Part shown: positions 15,777 through 23,667 of the stretch, piece after piece
Numbering within the stretch: the first letter of the stretch is position 1
How the letters are laid out: every line of letters begins with the position of its first letter
Assembly: GCF_000695625.1 (NCBI RefSeq)
Contig: NZ_JMQI01000077.1
Coordinates: 124,001 to 188,000 of the forward strand
From: Amycolatopsis rifamycinica
Lineage (GTDB): Bacteria > Actinomycetota > Actinomycetes > Mycobacteriales > Pseudonocardiaceae
Reading direction: 5' to 3'
DNA: 64,000 nt
Program-made: the position numbers and the translations under genes
The notes under the pieces: generated by a model
What the model was told of the DNA's origin: nothing
What the model saw: the letters and a program-made list of their open reading frames with translations, nothing else
Databases searched by the model: none

Positions 15777-16481
15777 CTACTCGGCTTCCAGGACGAAGAA
15801 GAGGAAGCTCGGGAAGGTGTCGAGGATTTCGAAGTCGCCGGGGAACAGCTCCCGGGCCTCCGGCACCGGGTGCGGTTCGCTGATCACGGCGATCCGGAAG
15901 CCGGCCGCGGTGAAGGCGTCGGTCATCGCGTGCAGCGGCTTGTTCCAGAACGTCATCCGCGCTTTTTGGCCGTGGAGCTCGAACTCGTCGGTCCAGGTGT
16001 AGGACTCGAAGTAGTCGGGCCGGGGCCCTTCGTGGCGGTGCGTCAGGTTGACCATCATCGGGTGGTTGACCGAGGCGATGAGCCGGCCGCCGGGCTTCAG
16101 CACGCGCCGCAGTTCGGCGAGCACCGGGTTCCAGTCCCGCAGGTAGTGCAGCACCAGGGACGCGATGACATCGTCGAACTCGCCGTCGGGGAAGGGCAGC
16201 GGGTCGGCCAGGTCGGCGACCCGCAGGTCCGCGTCGTCGCCCAGCCGCCGCCGGGCGTGCGCCACCATTCCGGCGCTCTGGTCGAACCCGCTGACGACGG
16301 CGCCCTTTTCCCGCAGCACCTCGAACAGCTGGCCCGCACCGCAACCGGCGTCGAGGATCCGCCGTCCGGCCACGTCACCGGCGAGCGCCAGGGTCGCCGG
16401 CCGTTCGTAGTAGGCGTTCATCAGGCTGGTTTCGTTCTCGGCCGTGTACACCTCGGCGAATTCGTCGTATGCGGCAGTCAT
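15777..16481 (-). CDS. Class I SAM-dependent methyltransferase
   Basis: A 234-residue methyltransferase. The SAM motif is ILDAGCGAGQLFEVL, followed by VSGFDQSAGM and PFPDGEFDDVIASLVLHYL, which is the UbiE/type-11 pattern. The C-terminal half (YTWTDEFELHGQ, FWNKPLHAMTDAF) forms the substrate lid. Substrate unknown. The ATG at 16481 lies seven bases after CACTAT, a near-consensus -10; an ATG three codons upstream (16490) is the alternative. Its stop is three bases from that of the convergent VOC gene. Confidence 0.85.
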   Translation of the reverse strand: MTAAYDEFAEVYTAENETSLMNAYYERPATLALAGDVAGRRILDAGCGAGQLFEVLREKGAVVSGFDQSAGMVAHARRRLGDDADLRVADLADPLPFPDGEFDDVIASLVLHYLRDWNPVLAELRRVLKPGGRLIASVNHPMMVNLTHRHEGPRPDYFESYTWTDEFELHGQKARMTFWNKPLHAMTDAFTAAGFRIAVISEPHPVPEARELFPGDFEILDTFPSFLFFVLEAE

Positions 16482-16488
16482 GCGGCCC

Positions 16489-16494
16489 ATAGTG
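16489..16494 (-). promoter_or_regulatory. Possible -10 box of methyltransferase gene
   Basis: CACTAT on the minus strand, seven bases before the ATG at 16481. The first base deviates from TANNNT. Confidence 0.3.
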
Positions 16495-16500
16495 CCCGAA

Positions 16501-17148
16501 TCAGCCGGACGGCGTCACGAAGCCCGAGTCGTACGCCCGGATCACCGCCTGCGTCCGGTCCCGCGCGCCGAGCTTCGCGAGCACGTTGCCGACGTGGGTC
16601 TTCACCGTCTGGACGCCCAGGTACAGCTCGCCCGCGATCTCCACATTGGACAGTCCACCGGCCATCAGCCGCAGCACCTCGCGTTCCCGCTCGGTCAGCC
16701 CGGCCGCGGCCAGGCCGTCGCCGGCCGGGGCGCACTGGGCGGCCAGGCGGCGGATCGCCGCCGGGAACAGCAGGGATTCCCCGGCCACGACCGTCCGGAT
16801 CCCCGCGACGATCTCCTCCGGCCGGGCCCGCTTGAGCAGGAAGCCGCTGGCTCCCGCGACGAGCGCGTCGTAGACGTAGTCGTCGTTCTCGAAGGTGGTC
16901 ACCACGATGACCTTCGGCGGCTCCGCCATGGTGGACATCAGGTGGGTGGTCGCCCGGATCCCGTCCACCGCGGGCATCCGCACGTCCATCAGCACGACGT
17001 CGGGACGGAGCCGGGCGACCAGCCCGGGCACCTCCGCGCCGTCGGCGGCCTCGCCGAGCACGGTCAGGCCGTCCTCGCTGTCGACGATCGCCCGGAGCCC
17101 GGCCCGGATCAGCGGCTCGTCGTCCACCAGCAGCACACCCACGCTCAT
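16501..17148 (-). CDS. NarL/LuxR-type response regulator
   Basis: A 215-residue two-component regulator. The receiver has LLVDDEPLIRAGL with the acidic pair, LMDVRMP with the phosphoacceptor Asp at about residue 54, and the Lys in LLKRARPEE. The C-terminal LuxR helix-turn-helix is LTEREREVLRLMAGGLSN through VQTVKTHVGNVLAKLG. The ATG at 17148 overlaps the kinase stop as ATGA, so it is co-translated with its sensor. Targets unknown. Confidence 0.92.
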   Translation of the reverse strand: MSVGVLLVDDEPLIRAGLRAIVDSEDGLTVLGEAADGAEVPGLVARLRPDVVLMDVRMPAVDGIRATTHLMSTMAEPPKVIVVTTFENDDYVYDALVAGASGFLLKRARPEEIVAGIRTVVAGESLLFPAAIRRLAAQCAPAGDGLAAAGLTEREREVLRLMAGGLSNVEIAGELYLGVQTVKTHVGNVLAKLGARDRTQAVIRAYDSGFVTPSG

Positions 17149-18371
17149 CGCCCGCTCCCCCACGGCACCCGCACCACGACCTCCCACCGCCCGTCCACCG
17201 GCCCGGCCGAGAGCTCCCCGCCGAGCAGCACCACCCGCTCGGCCATCCCCCGCAGGCCGCGGTAGCCACCGGACCGGCGCGAGCCGTTCCCCAGCGGGTT
17301 GACGACCCGGGCGCGCAGCTCGTGCGCCGCCACGCCGACGACCACCGTCACCGGGACCCTACCGGCGTGGCGCACCGCGTTGGTCAGGCATTCCTGCAGG
17401 ATCCGGTACACCTCGCGGGACACCACCGGCGGCACGGCGGCCAGGTCGCCGCCGACCTCGGCGGTGACGTCGACGCCCGCGAGCCGGGTCGTTTCGAACA
17501 GGGCGGGCAGCCCGGCCAGCGTCGGCTGCGGCGTGCGGCCGGCCGCCTCCTCCCGCAGCAGGCCGAGGACGTGGTCGAGGTCGTCGAGCGCGGTGCGGGC
17601 GGACTCCTCGATCGCGCCGAGCGCCTTCTCGGTGAAGTCCGGGTCGGTGCGCAGCGTCCGCCGGGCGGCGCCCGCCTGGACGGTGACGACGCTCAGCGCG
17701 TGCCCGACCGAGTCGTGCAGGTCCCTGGCCAGCCGGTTGCGTTCGGCGAGCTGCTCGGTCCGTCGTTCCAGCCGGGCGATCCGCTCGGCGGCGGTGGTCC
17801 CGAGCAGGGCGGTCGCGGCCCGGCGCAGCAGCCCGCCGATCGCCCAGGCGGTGTAGATCAGCAGCACCAGGGCGAGCAGGAAGACCGCGGGCAGCCACAC
17901 CGACGGCCAGCCCACCGGCACGGTGATTTCGCCGCCCGCGCCGTCCCGGAAGAGCTGCCCGGTGAACACGGCGCTGACCGACAGCCCGACCGCGACGGGG
18001 ACGGCGAGGCTGAAGAAGCTGACGACGAACCCGGCCCCGACGTGCAGCACGAACATCACCGCGGCGCGACGGCGCCCCTGGCGGGTGCCGGGTTTCGCGG
18101 GCGCGTCCGGCACCGGGTCGTCGAGCAGCTCCCGGACGGCGGCGGACTCGAGGACGTGCACCGCGGGCAGGAACGCCGTCCCGGCGACGACGGCCGCGGT
18201 GAGCAGCCCGCCGACGACGGTGGCCTGCTCCGGCGTGGTGACGAACGGCAGCAGCGACGGCACGGCGACCGCGGAGAACAGCAGGTAGGGCACGCTGATG
18301 GCACCGCCGAGGACCAGGTAGACCCAGCGGCGGTAGGTCGCCTTGCTCGTCAGGGGCCGGAGGATGCGCAC
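17145..18371 (-). CDS. Sensor histidine kinase (HisKA_3 type)
   Basis: A 408-residue membrane sensor. About five hydrophobic segments lie in residues 15-190. The dimerization/phosphoacceptor helix is LARDLHDSVGHALSVV (His at about residue 220), and the ATPase domain has LQECLTNAVRHAG (N box) and GGYRGLRGMAERV (G box). The GTG at 18371 is the start. It is the upstream member of the pair with the LuxR-type regulator. The membrane part has no named sensor domain, so the signal is unknown. Confidence 0.9.
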   Translation of the reverse strand: MRILRPLTSKATYRRWVYLVLGGAISVPYLLFSAVAVPSLLPFVTTPEQATVVGGLLTAAVVAGTAFLPAVHVLESAAVRELLDDPVPDAPAKPGTRQGRRRAAVMFVLHVGAGFVVSFFSLAVPVAVGLSVSAVFTGQLFRDGAGGEITVPVGWPSVWLPAVFLLALVLLIYTAWAIGGLLRRAATALLGTTAAERIARLERRTEQLAERNRLARDLHDSVGHALSVVTVQAGAARRTLRTDPDFTEKALGAIEESARTALDDLDHVLGLLREEAAGRTPQPTLAGLPALFETTRLAGVDVTAEVGGDLAAVPPVVSREVYRILQECLTNAVRHAGRVPVTVVVGVAAHELRARVVNPLGNGSRRSGGYRGLRGMAERVVLLGGELSAGPVDGRWEVVVRVPWGSGR

Positions 18372-18400
18372 CGGCCGATCTTCGCAGCCGGACCCCGGAC

Positions 18401-18428
18401 GGCGCCTCCCGCTCGCGGTGGAGGCGCC
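18401..18428 (-). terminator. Hairpin after the Lrp gene
   Basis: GGCGCCTCC at 18401-18409 pairs with GGAGGCGCC at 18420-18428. It starts right after the lrp stop. There is no T-run, as is common in high-GC actinomycetes. Confidence 0.5.
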
Positions 18429-18893
18429 TCACTCCCCGGTCTCGGCCGGGGTGACCACGGTGCGGCGGAAGTGGCTGAAGATGACCGAGGTCCGGACGTC
18501 GACGATCTCCCGGCGCTGGGTGAGCCGGTCGAGGACGAAGCCGCTCAGCTGGTCGTTGTCGGCGACGGCGATGTGCAGCAGGAAGTCGTCGCTGCCGGAC
18601 ATGACGAAGACGGAGAGCACCTCGGGCAGGCCGGTCACGAAGGCCCGGAAGGATTCGATGACGGCCCGGTCCGGCGGCCGCAGCCGCACGGCGACCATGG
18701 CCTGCACGGGACGGCCGATCTTCTTCAGGTCGACGTCGACGGTGTGCCCGCGCACGATCCCGCGCCGGGTCAGCTCCCGCACGCGCTCGAGGCACGTCGA
18801 CTGGGCGATGTGCAGGCGGCGGGCGAGTTCCTTGTTGGTCTGCTTGGCGTCCTCCTGGAGGAGGGTCAGCAGGGCCGTGTCAAGTTCGTCCAT
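18429..18893 (-). CDS. Lrp/AsnC-family regulator
   Basis: A 154-residue feast/famine regulator. The N-terminal helix-turn-helix is DTALLTLLQEDAKQTNKELA, then LHIAQSTCLERVREL. The C-terminal RAM domain (VQAMVAVRL, GLPEVLSVFVMSGSDDFLL) binds an amino acid and forms the octamer. It is divergent from an EamA transporter with a GATTCG-N18-CGAATC inverted repeat between them, the usual arrangement of an Lrp-type regulator controlling an amino acid exporter. Confidence 0.9.
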   Translation of the reverse strand: MDELDTALLTLLQEDAKQTNKELARRLHIAQSTCLERVRELTRRGIVRGHTVDVDLKKIGRPVQAMVAVRLRPPDRAVIESFRAFVTGLPEVLSVFVMSGSDDFLLHIAVADNDQLSGFVLDRLTQRREIVDVRTSVIFSHFRRTVVTPAETGE

Positions 18894-18923
18894 CGGGCCC
18901 TCGCTCGCTGTTTCTCGTCACAG

Positions 18924-18953
18924 GATTCGCCATTTTGCGGGATCCGCCGAATC
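18924..18953. promoter_or_regulatory. Inverted repeat between lrp and eamA
   Basis: GATTCG (18924-18929) and CGAATC (18948-18953) face each other 18 bases apart in the shared promoter region. This is a candidate Lrp binding site. Confidence 0.4.
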
Positions 18954-18990
18954 TAGCACGGTGTTCGCCGTTCTGGTTCCGACTGTTCTT

Positions 18991-18996
18991 TATCGT
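18991..18996 (+). promoter_or_regulatory. -10 box of leaderless eamA transcript
   Basis: TATCGT, six bases before the GTG at 19003. Confidence 0.4.
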
Positions 18997-19002
18997 GGCG
19001 CC

Positions 19003-19968
19003 GTGCTCACCGAGTCGCCTCGCCCGGCCCTGTCCGTCGCCGCCGTCCTGGGCGCGGCGCTGATCTGGAGCAGTTCGTTCGCGGTCACCAAGGTGGCGCT
19101 GACGGAGGTTCCGCCGATGACGCTCGGTGCGCTGCGGTTCGCGCTGGCGGCGCTGATCCTCGGGGCAGTGGTGCACGCGGGCCCGGACCGCCGTCGCCTG
19201 CCGTCCCCTCGGCAACGGCTGTTCATCGGCTTGGCGGGCCTGCTGGGGATCACGGCCTACTTCGCGCTGGAAAACGTGGGCGTCGACCTGGCGACGGCGT
19301 CGGACGCGACGCTGATCGTGGCTTCGTACCCGATCCTGACGCTCGTGCTGGAGGTCCTGGCGGGCCGCGCGGCGATCTCGCCGGTGCGGCTGACCGGCAT
19401 GCTGGTGGCGGTCGCCGGCGTCTGGCTCGTCGTCCAGGGCCGGCCGGGCGGGTCCCACTCGCTGTGGGGCGACCTGCTCCTCATCGTGGCCGGAGTGGTC
19501 TGGGCGGTGTACAACATGCTGGCGCGACGGGACGGCTCCGGCGCGTCGCCGATCGTGGTCACCTACTACCAGACCCTCGCCGGAGCGGGCGGGTTCGTCC
19601 TGCTGTCCCTGTCCGAAGCGGACCGGTGGAGCGTGCCCGGCGGGAGTGCCGTGCTGCGGATCGGGTTCTTGGCCGGCCTGTGTTCGGTCGCGGCCTTCCT
19701 GCTGTACAACCACGGCCTGCGCGGGCTCGAGCCGAGCGTCGCGGTCAACCTGCTGAACATCGTGCCGGTGGCGGGTTCGGTGTGGGCGGTCGTGCTGGCT
19801 GGCGAGCGGCTCACGCTCGCCCAGGTGCTCGGCGGGGCCGTCGTCATCGCCGGGGTCACCCTGGGCTTGCACCGCGGGAGGAAAACGGCCTCCGGCGCAC
19901 CGGAGGCCGCCGCTTCCCGGATCAGTGAGCGACCGCCCGCGTCTGCGCCCCGGCCGCCACCCCGTTGA
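19003..19968 (+). CDS. EamA/DMT-family transporter
   Basis: A 321-residue membrane protein with ten predicted helices in two EamA repeats: AALIWSSSFAVTKVAL opens the first, LLIVAGVVWAVYNMLARR the second. DMT proteins export amino acids or other metabolites, and the adjacent Lrp regulator suggests an amino acid. The frame stays open far upstream; I choose GTG 19003 by -10 spacing and by the position of the first helix. The last 30 residues are a low-complexity Pro/Ala tail that runs through a hairpin and overlaps the convergent protease gene by 47 bases. Confidence 0.85.
   Translation: MLTESPRPALSVAAVLGAALIWSSSFAVTKVALTEVPPMTLGALRFALAALILGAVVHAGPDRRRLPSPRQRLFIGLAGLLGITAYFALENVGVDLATASDATLIVASYPILTLVLEVLAGRAAISPVRLTGMLVAVAGVWLVVQGRPGGSHSLWGDLLLIVAGVVWAVYNMLARRDGSGASPIVVTYYQTLAGAGGFVLLSLSEADRWSVPGGSAVLRIGFLAGLCSVAAFLLYNHGLRGLEPSVAVNLLNIVPVAGSVWAVVLAGERLTLAQVLGGAVVIAGVTLGLHRGRKTASGAPEAAASRISERPPASAPRPPPR
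19886..19909 (-). terminator. Terminator of the snapalysin gene
   Basis: Ten-base arms CGGCCTCCGG and CCGGAGGCCG with a four-base loop. On the minus strand the stem is followed by TTTT, so it fits termination of the protease gene. It lies inside the 3' end of the convergent transporter ORF. Confidence 0.6.
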
Positions 19969-20455
19969 CCCACAACGACTGCACCTTCGCCGCCTCGGCC
20001 GCGGACGGTTTGGCGTTCTTGCACGCCGTTCCCGGCCCGTGGCCCGACATCAGCTCCGTGCACGGCCCGCTGTAGTGATCCGGCAGGCCCAGGTTGTGCC
20101 CCAGTTCGTGCGCCGCGATGCGCGTCGGGTCGTACCCCTCCGCCACCTGGCTCGTGTCCAGGTAGATCTGGCCGCGCCCGTGGCCGTCGGTGCTCGTGTA
20201 CGAGCCCCCGCTGTGCACTTCGTGGAACACGATCGTCGCCCCGGTGGCCCGCTGGACCAGCTTCACGTCGGTCACCGCCGCGTTCCAGTTGGCCGCACCC
20301 CGGTCGATCTGGGCCAGGTAGTCCGGAGCGCCTGACGAGCTGTAGTACAGCGTCGTCACCGCGGCCGCCGAGGCCGCCGGGGCGGTCGCCAAGCCCAGGC
20401 CCAGCGGGACCGCGACGGCCAGGGCCGCCACCCGGCCCGGCACGCGTCCGTTCAT
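19922..20455 (-). CDS. snpA: Snapalysin-family secreted zinc metalloprotease
   Basis: A 177-residue small neutral protease (peptidase family M7). It has a signal peptide (hydrophobic VAALAVAVPLGLGLATAP, then ASA) and the metzincin-like motif AAHELGHNLGLPDHYSG, where two His and an Asp bind zinc and Glu is catalytic. TELMSG supplies the Met-turn. Two Cys in the mature part probably form a disulfide. The ATG at 20455 has AAGGAG six bases upstream; the open frame further upstream lacks a site. There is no long pro-region, unlike some Streptomyces relatives. Confidence 0.9.
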   Translation of the reverse strand: MNGRVPGRVAALAVAVPLGLGLATAPAASAAAVTTLYYSSSGAPDYLAQIDRGAANWNAAVTDVKLVQRATGATIVFHEVHSGGSYTSTDGHGRGQIYLDTSQVAEGYDPTRIAAHELGHNLGLPDHYSGPCTELMSGHGPGTACKNAKPSAAEAAKVQSLWVNGVAAGAQTRAVAH

Positions 20456-20638
20456 CGTGTCTCCTTCGTCCGATTCAGAGAGCACTTCACCGTGGTTCGC
20501 GCGATCAGGTTAGAAGGTCACCAACAGCGCCGGCCACGGCCGAAAGTCGCTCCCCCGCGGGAGGGAGCCGGGTCCCGCCGCCGCGTGAGCCGCCGGCCGG
20601 GTCCGGCGTGATGTGCTCGGCGCCGACGGAAGGAACCG

Positions 20639-22585
20639 ATGGACATCTTGCTGGGCCTGCTGACCCTCCCCCTCTACGTGTCCCTGCTGTGGCCGCTCGT
20701 CGTCGCGGCGCGGCGGGTGCTCGGCGTCCGGATCGGCGCCGTGCGCGCCCTGTGCGCCGCCGCGTTCGGGTGGCTCGTCGCCGGCGGCATCGGGCAGGCG
20801 TTCCCCGTTTCGCTGCTGCGCAACGGCGGTGCGGCCCTCGGGCTGCTGATCCCGTTGGCGGGCAGCGCTTTCCTCGCCACGCTGGTCTTCCTGTTCGTCG
20901 CCGAGCTGGCGCTGCCGAACGGCTTCGGGCTCGGCCGGCTGCGGGGGCGGCTCTCCCGCACCCGCCGGTACGCGCAGATCAGCCGGATCGCGGTCAAGCA
21001 CGGCCTCGGCCGCTACCTCACCGGCCGTCGCGAACCCGGCCTCGCCCCGGGGCGGCACGCCAAGCTCGCGCGCTCCCTGCGCCGCGCCCTCGAAGAAGGC
21101 GGCGTCACGTTCGTGAAGCTCGGCCAGCTGCTCTCCACCCGCGCCGACCTGCTGCCCCCGGTGTTCGCCGACGAGCTGAGCCGGCTGCAGGACCAGGTCG
21201 CGCCCGCCCGCGCCGACGCCGTGCGGGCCCTGCTGGCCGACGAACTCGGCGGCTCCCCCGACGACGTCTTCGCCGAGTTCGACCCCGAACCGCTGGCCGC
21301 CGCGTCGGTCGCGCAGGTGTACCGCGCGAAGCTGCGCAGCGGCGAAAACGTCGTCGTCAAGGTCCAGCGGCCGGGCGTGCGGGAGCAGGCCGACCGCGAC
21401 ATCGCCATCGTCCGGCGGGTCGCCGCGGCCCTGGAGGACCGCGCGGACTGGGCGCGGTCGCTCGGCGTCGCCGAGCTGGCCGAGGGATTCGCCGCCGCGC
21501 TGGCCGAGGAGCTCGACTTCACCATCGAAGCCCGCAACATCGCCGCGGTCGCCGCCACCGGCTCGCCCGACGTGGGGCTGCCGGTGGTCCACAAAGGACT
21601 CTCGACCGATCGCGTACTGGTCATGTCCCGGCTGGACGGCAAGCCGCTCGCCGCGGCGAAGGACACCCTGCCGGCGGCCGAGCGCACCCGGCTGGCGCGG
21701 TCGCTCCTGCGCTGCCTGCTCGACCAGGTGATGATCGGCGGCGTCTTCCACGCCGACCCCCACTCGGGCAACCTCATGCTGCTGGGTGACGGCCGCCTGG
21801 GCCTGCTCGACTTCGGCTCGGTCGGCCGCCTCGACGCCGGGCTGCGCGACGGCCTGCAGAACCTGCTGCTCGCCCTGGACCGCGGCGACCCGGCGGCCCT
21901 GCGCGACGGGCTCCTCGAGATCGTCGACCGCACCGGCGAAATCGACGAACAACGCCTCGAACGCGCCCTCGGTGCCCTGGTCGCCCGGCACTTCGGCCCG
22001 GGCCGCACCCCGGACCTGGACCTGTTCACCGGCCTGTTCCGCGTGATCGCGGACTTCCGGCTCAGCGTGCCGCCGCCGGTGGCCGCGGTGTTCCGCGCCC
22101 TGGCCACGGCCGAGGGCACCCTGGCCGCGCTCGATCCCGGCTTCGACGTCGTCGCCGAGGCGCGCGCGTTCGCCGTCGAGCAGGTCGGCGCCGGGCTGCG
22201 GCCGGGTCCGCTGGGCCGCACGGCGCTCGGCGAGCTGACGGCGCTGCTGCCGGTGCTGCGCCGCATCCCCCGCCGCGTCGACCGGATCGGCGCCGCGCTG
22301 GAGGAGGGCAGGCTGTCGGTCAACGTCCGGCTGTTCTCCGACGAACGCGACCGCGACGTCGTCACCGGCCTGGTCCACGAAGCCCTGCTCGCCTTCGTCG
22401 GCGCGGTGACCGGGCTGATGGCGGTGTTCCTGCTGACCGGCTCGGGCGGCCCGCGGGTCGCCGCGGACCTGACGCTGCACCAGGTGTTCGGCTACAACCT
22501 GCTGGTGATCAGTGCCCTGGTGGGACTGCGGCTGCTTTTCGTCGTCTTCCGGCGTTCCGGAGGAGCGTCACGACCAGCCCGATGA
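20639..22585 (+). CDS. ABC1/UbiB (AarF)-family atypical kinase
   Basis: A 648-residue membrane-anchored protein. Three hydrophobic helices in residues 1-95 precede the kinase-like domain. The family's KxGQ motif is FVKLGQLLSTRADLLP at about residue 158, the Ala-rich nucleotide loop is PLAAASVAQVYRA, the invariant Lys is in VVVKVQRPGV, the catalytic loop is FHADPHSGNLML and DFG is LLDFGSVGRL. Two more hydrophobic helices end the protein. UbiB proteins support ubiquinone or menaquinone lipid handling; the role here is unknown. The start has GGAAGGA. The 3' end overlaps the convergent signal-peptidase-like gene by 77 bases. Confidence 0.88.
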   Translation: MDILLGLLTLPLYVSLLWPLVVAARRVLGVRIGAVRALCAAAFGWLVAGGIGQAFPVSLLRNGGAALGLLIPLAGSAFLATLVFLFVAELALPNGFGLGRLRGRLSRTRRYAQISRIAVKHGLGRYLTGRREPGLAPGRHAKLARSLRRALEEGGVTFVKLGQLLSTRADLLPPVFADELSRLQDQVAPARADAVRALLADELGGSPDDVFAEFDPEPLAAASVAQVYRAKLRSGENVVVKVQRPGVREQADRDIAIVRRVAAALEDRADWARSLGVAELAEGFAAALAEELDFTIEARNIAAVAATGSPDVGLPVVHKGLSTDRVLVMSRLDGKPLAAAKDTLPAAERTRLARSLLRCLLDQVMIGGVFHADPHSGNLMLLGDGRLGLLDFGSVGRLDAGLRDGLQNLLLALDRGDPAALRDGLLEIVDRTGEIDEQRLERALGALVARHFGPGRTPDLDLFTGLFRVIADFRLSVPPPVAAVFRALATAEGTLAALDPGFDVVAEARAFAVEQVGAGLRPGPLGRTALGELTALLPVLRRIPRRVDRIGAALEEGRLSVNVRLFSDERDRDVVTGLVHEALLAFVGAVTGLMAVFLLTGSGGPRVAADLTLHQVFGYNLLVISALVGLRLLFVVFRRSGGASRPAR

Positions 22586-23288
22586 GCCCGGCGAGGAACA
22601 GGACCGCGCCACCGGCGAGGAACCACCGCAGCGCGGGCAGGGTCGAGTCGGTCAGCGGGGCACCCGGCAGGCCCGCGTCGGTGAACGCGGTCACCGCGGG
22701 CAGCGAGCTCGGGGTGAGCACGGTGCCGGTCGCGACCACGAACCCGGTCACCCCGGACAGCTGGACGACGCCGCGGACGCGGGAGTCGGCCGCGTTGCCG
22801 CGGTTGTCCCCGGCGACGAAGACGGTGCCCGTCGGGACCTGGACGGAAAAGGGCGTGGTCGCCATCGGGTCCTGCGCGTACTCGCCGGTGCTGAGGTAGG
22901 TCTCCGTGATCGGTTTGCCGTTGACCGTCAGCTTCCCGTCGGTGCAGCAGGCGACCGTGTCCCCGGCCAGCGCGACCACGCGGAACACGGTGTCGCCGAC
23001 CGAATCGCCACCCGCGAACGCCCGGCTGTCGAAGGCGATCACGTCCCCGCGGTGGACGTCCTCGCCATCGCGGTCGCGGACCACGATGCGGCTGTCCGGC
23101 GGCAGTGTCGGGCTCATCGGCTCATCCGGGACCACGTACGGCTGGTACCCCACAGTCAGCCGCACGACCCCGTAGAGGCCGGCGCCGGCGCCGAGCACCA
23201 TCAGGGCCACCATCACCAGCACCATCGGCCAGGCGCGGCGGCCAGGGGACGATTCCGGCGGCGCGGGCGGCAACGACATTTCGGTCAC
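22509..23288 (-). CDS. Signal peptidase I-like protein lacking catalytic Ser and Lys
   Basis: A 259-residue membrane protein with an N-terminal helix (residues about 20-45), an S26-type periplasmic domain and a second helix near the C-terminus. The box that normally reads SMxPTL is DEPMSPTL, so the nucleophilic Ser is Pro. The Lys box that normally reads KRVxGLPGD is FRVVALAGD, so the general base is Phe. The structural boxes RGDVIAF and GDNRGNAADSR are kept. The fold is therefore present without the Ser-Lys dyad, which suggests a non-proteolytic or assembly role. Annotation as an active LepB would be misleading. Confidence 0.75.
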   Translation of the reverse strand: MTEMSLPPAPPESSPGRRAWPMVLVMVALMVLGAGAGLYGVVRLTVGYQPYVVPDEPMSPTLPPDSRIVVRDRDGEDVHRGDVIAFDSRAFAGGDSVGDTVFRVVALAGDTVACCTDGKLTVNGKPITETYLSTGEYAQDPMATTPFSVQVPTGTVFVAGDNRGNAADSRVRGVVQLSGVTGFVVATGTVLTPSSLPAVTAFTDAGLPGAPLTDSTLPALRWFLAGGAVLFLAGLIGLVVTLLRNAGRRRKAAAVPPGH

Positions 23289-23317
23289 GAAGATCTATCG
23301 CGCGCCCGCCTGCGGCG

Positions 23318-23650
23318 TTACGCCATCCGTGGCGCGTACATGATCACCGCGACCCCGGCCAGGCAGAGCAGCGCGCCGAGCACGTCGTAGCGATCCGGCC
23401 GGTAACCGTCCGCGACCATCCCCCAGGCCAGCGACCCCGCCACGAACACCCCGCCGTACGCGGCGAGGATCCGGCCGAAGTGGGCGTCCGGCTGGAGGGT
23501 CGCGACGAAGCCGTACACGCCCAACGCGACCACCCCGCCGCCGATCCACAGCAGACCGCGGTGTTCGCGGACGCCTTGCCAGATCAGCCAGGCGCCGCCG
23601 ATTTCGCAGACGGCCGCGGCCAGGAACAGGAGGATCGACCGCAGGACCAC
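23318..23650 (-). CDS. YnfA-family small membrane protein
   Basis: A 110-residue protein with four predicted helices (LRSILLFLAAAVCEIGGAWL, LLWIGGGVVALGVYGFVATL and two more). The family signatures AAVCEIGGAWLIW and AAYGGVFVAGSLAWG are present. The UPF0060/YnfA family has no settled function, though its fold resembles small multidrug transporters. The GTG at 23650 lies six bases after TAGTAT, so the mRNA is probably leaderless. It is divergent from the DUF4184 gene with 17 bases between the starts. Confidence 0.88.
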   Translation of the reverse strand: MVLRSILLFLAAAVCEIGGAWLIWQGVREHRGLLWIGGGVVALGVYGFVATLQPDAHFGRILAAYGGVFVAGSLAWGMVADGYRPDRYDVLGALLCLAGVAVIMYAPRMA

Positions 23651-23656
23651 TTCGGG

Positions 23657-23662
23657 ATACTA
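23657..23662 (-). promoter_or_regulatory. -10 box of leaderless ynfA transcript
   Basis: TAGTAT on the minus strand, six bases before the GTG at 23650. Confidence 0.45.
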
Positions 23663-23667
23663 ACGCC

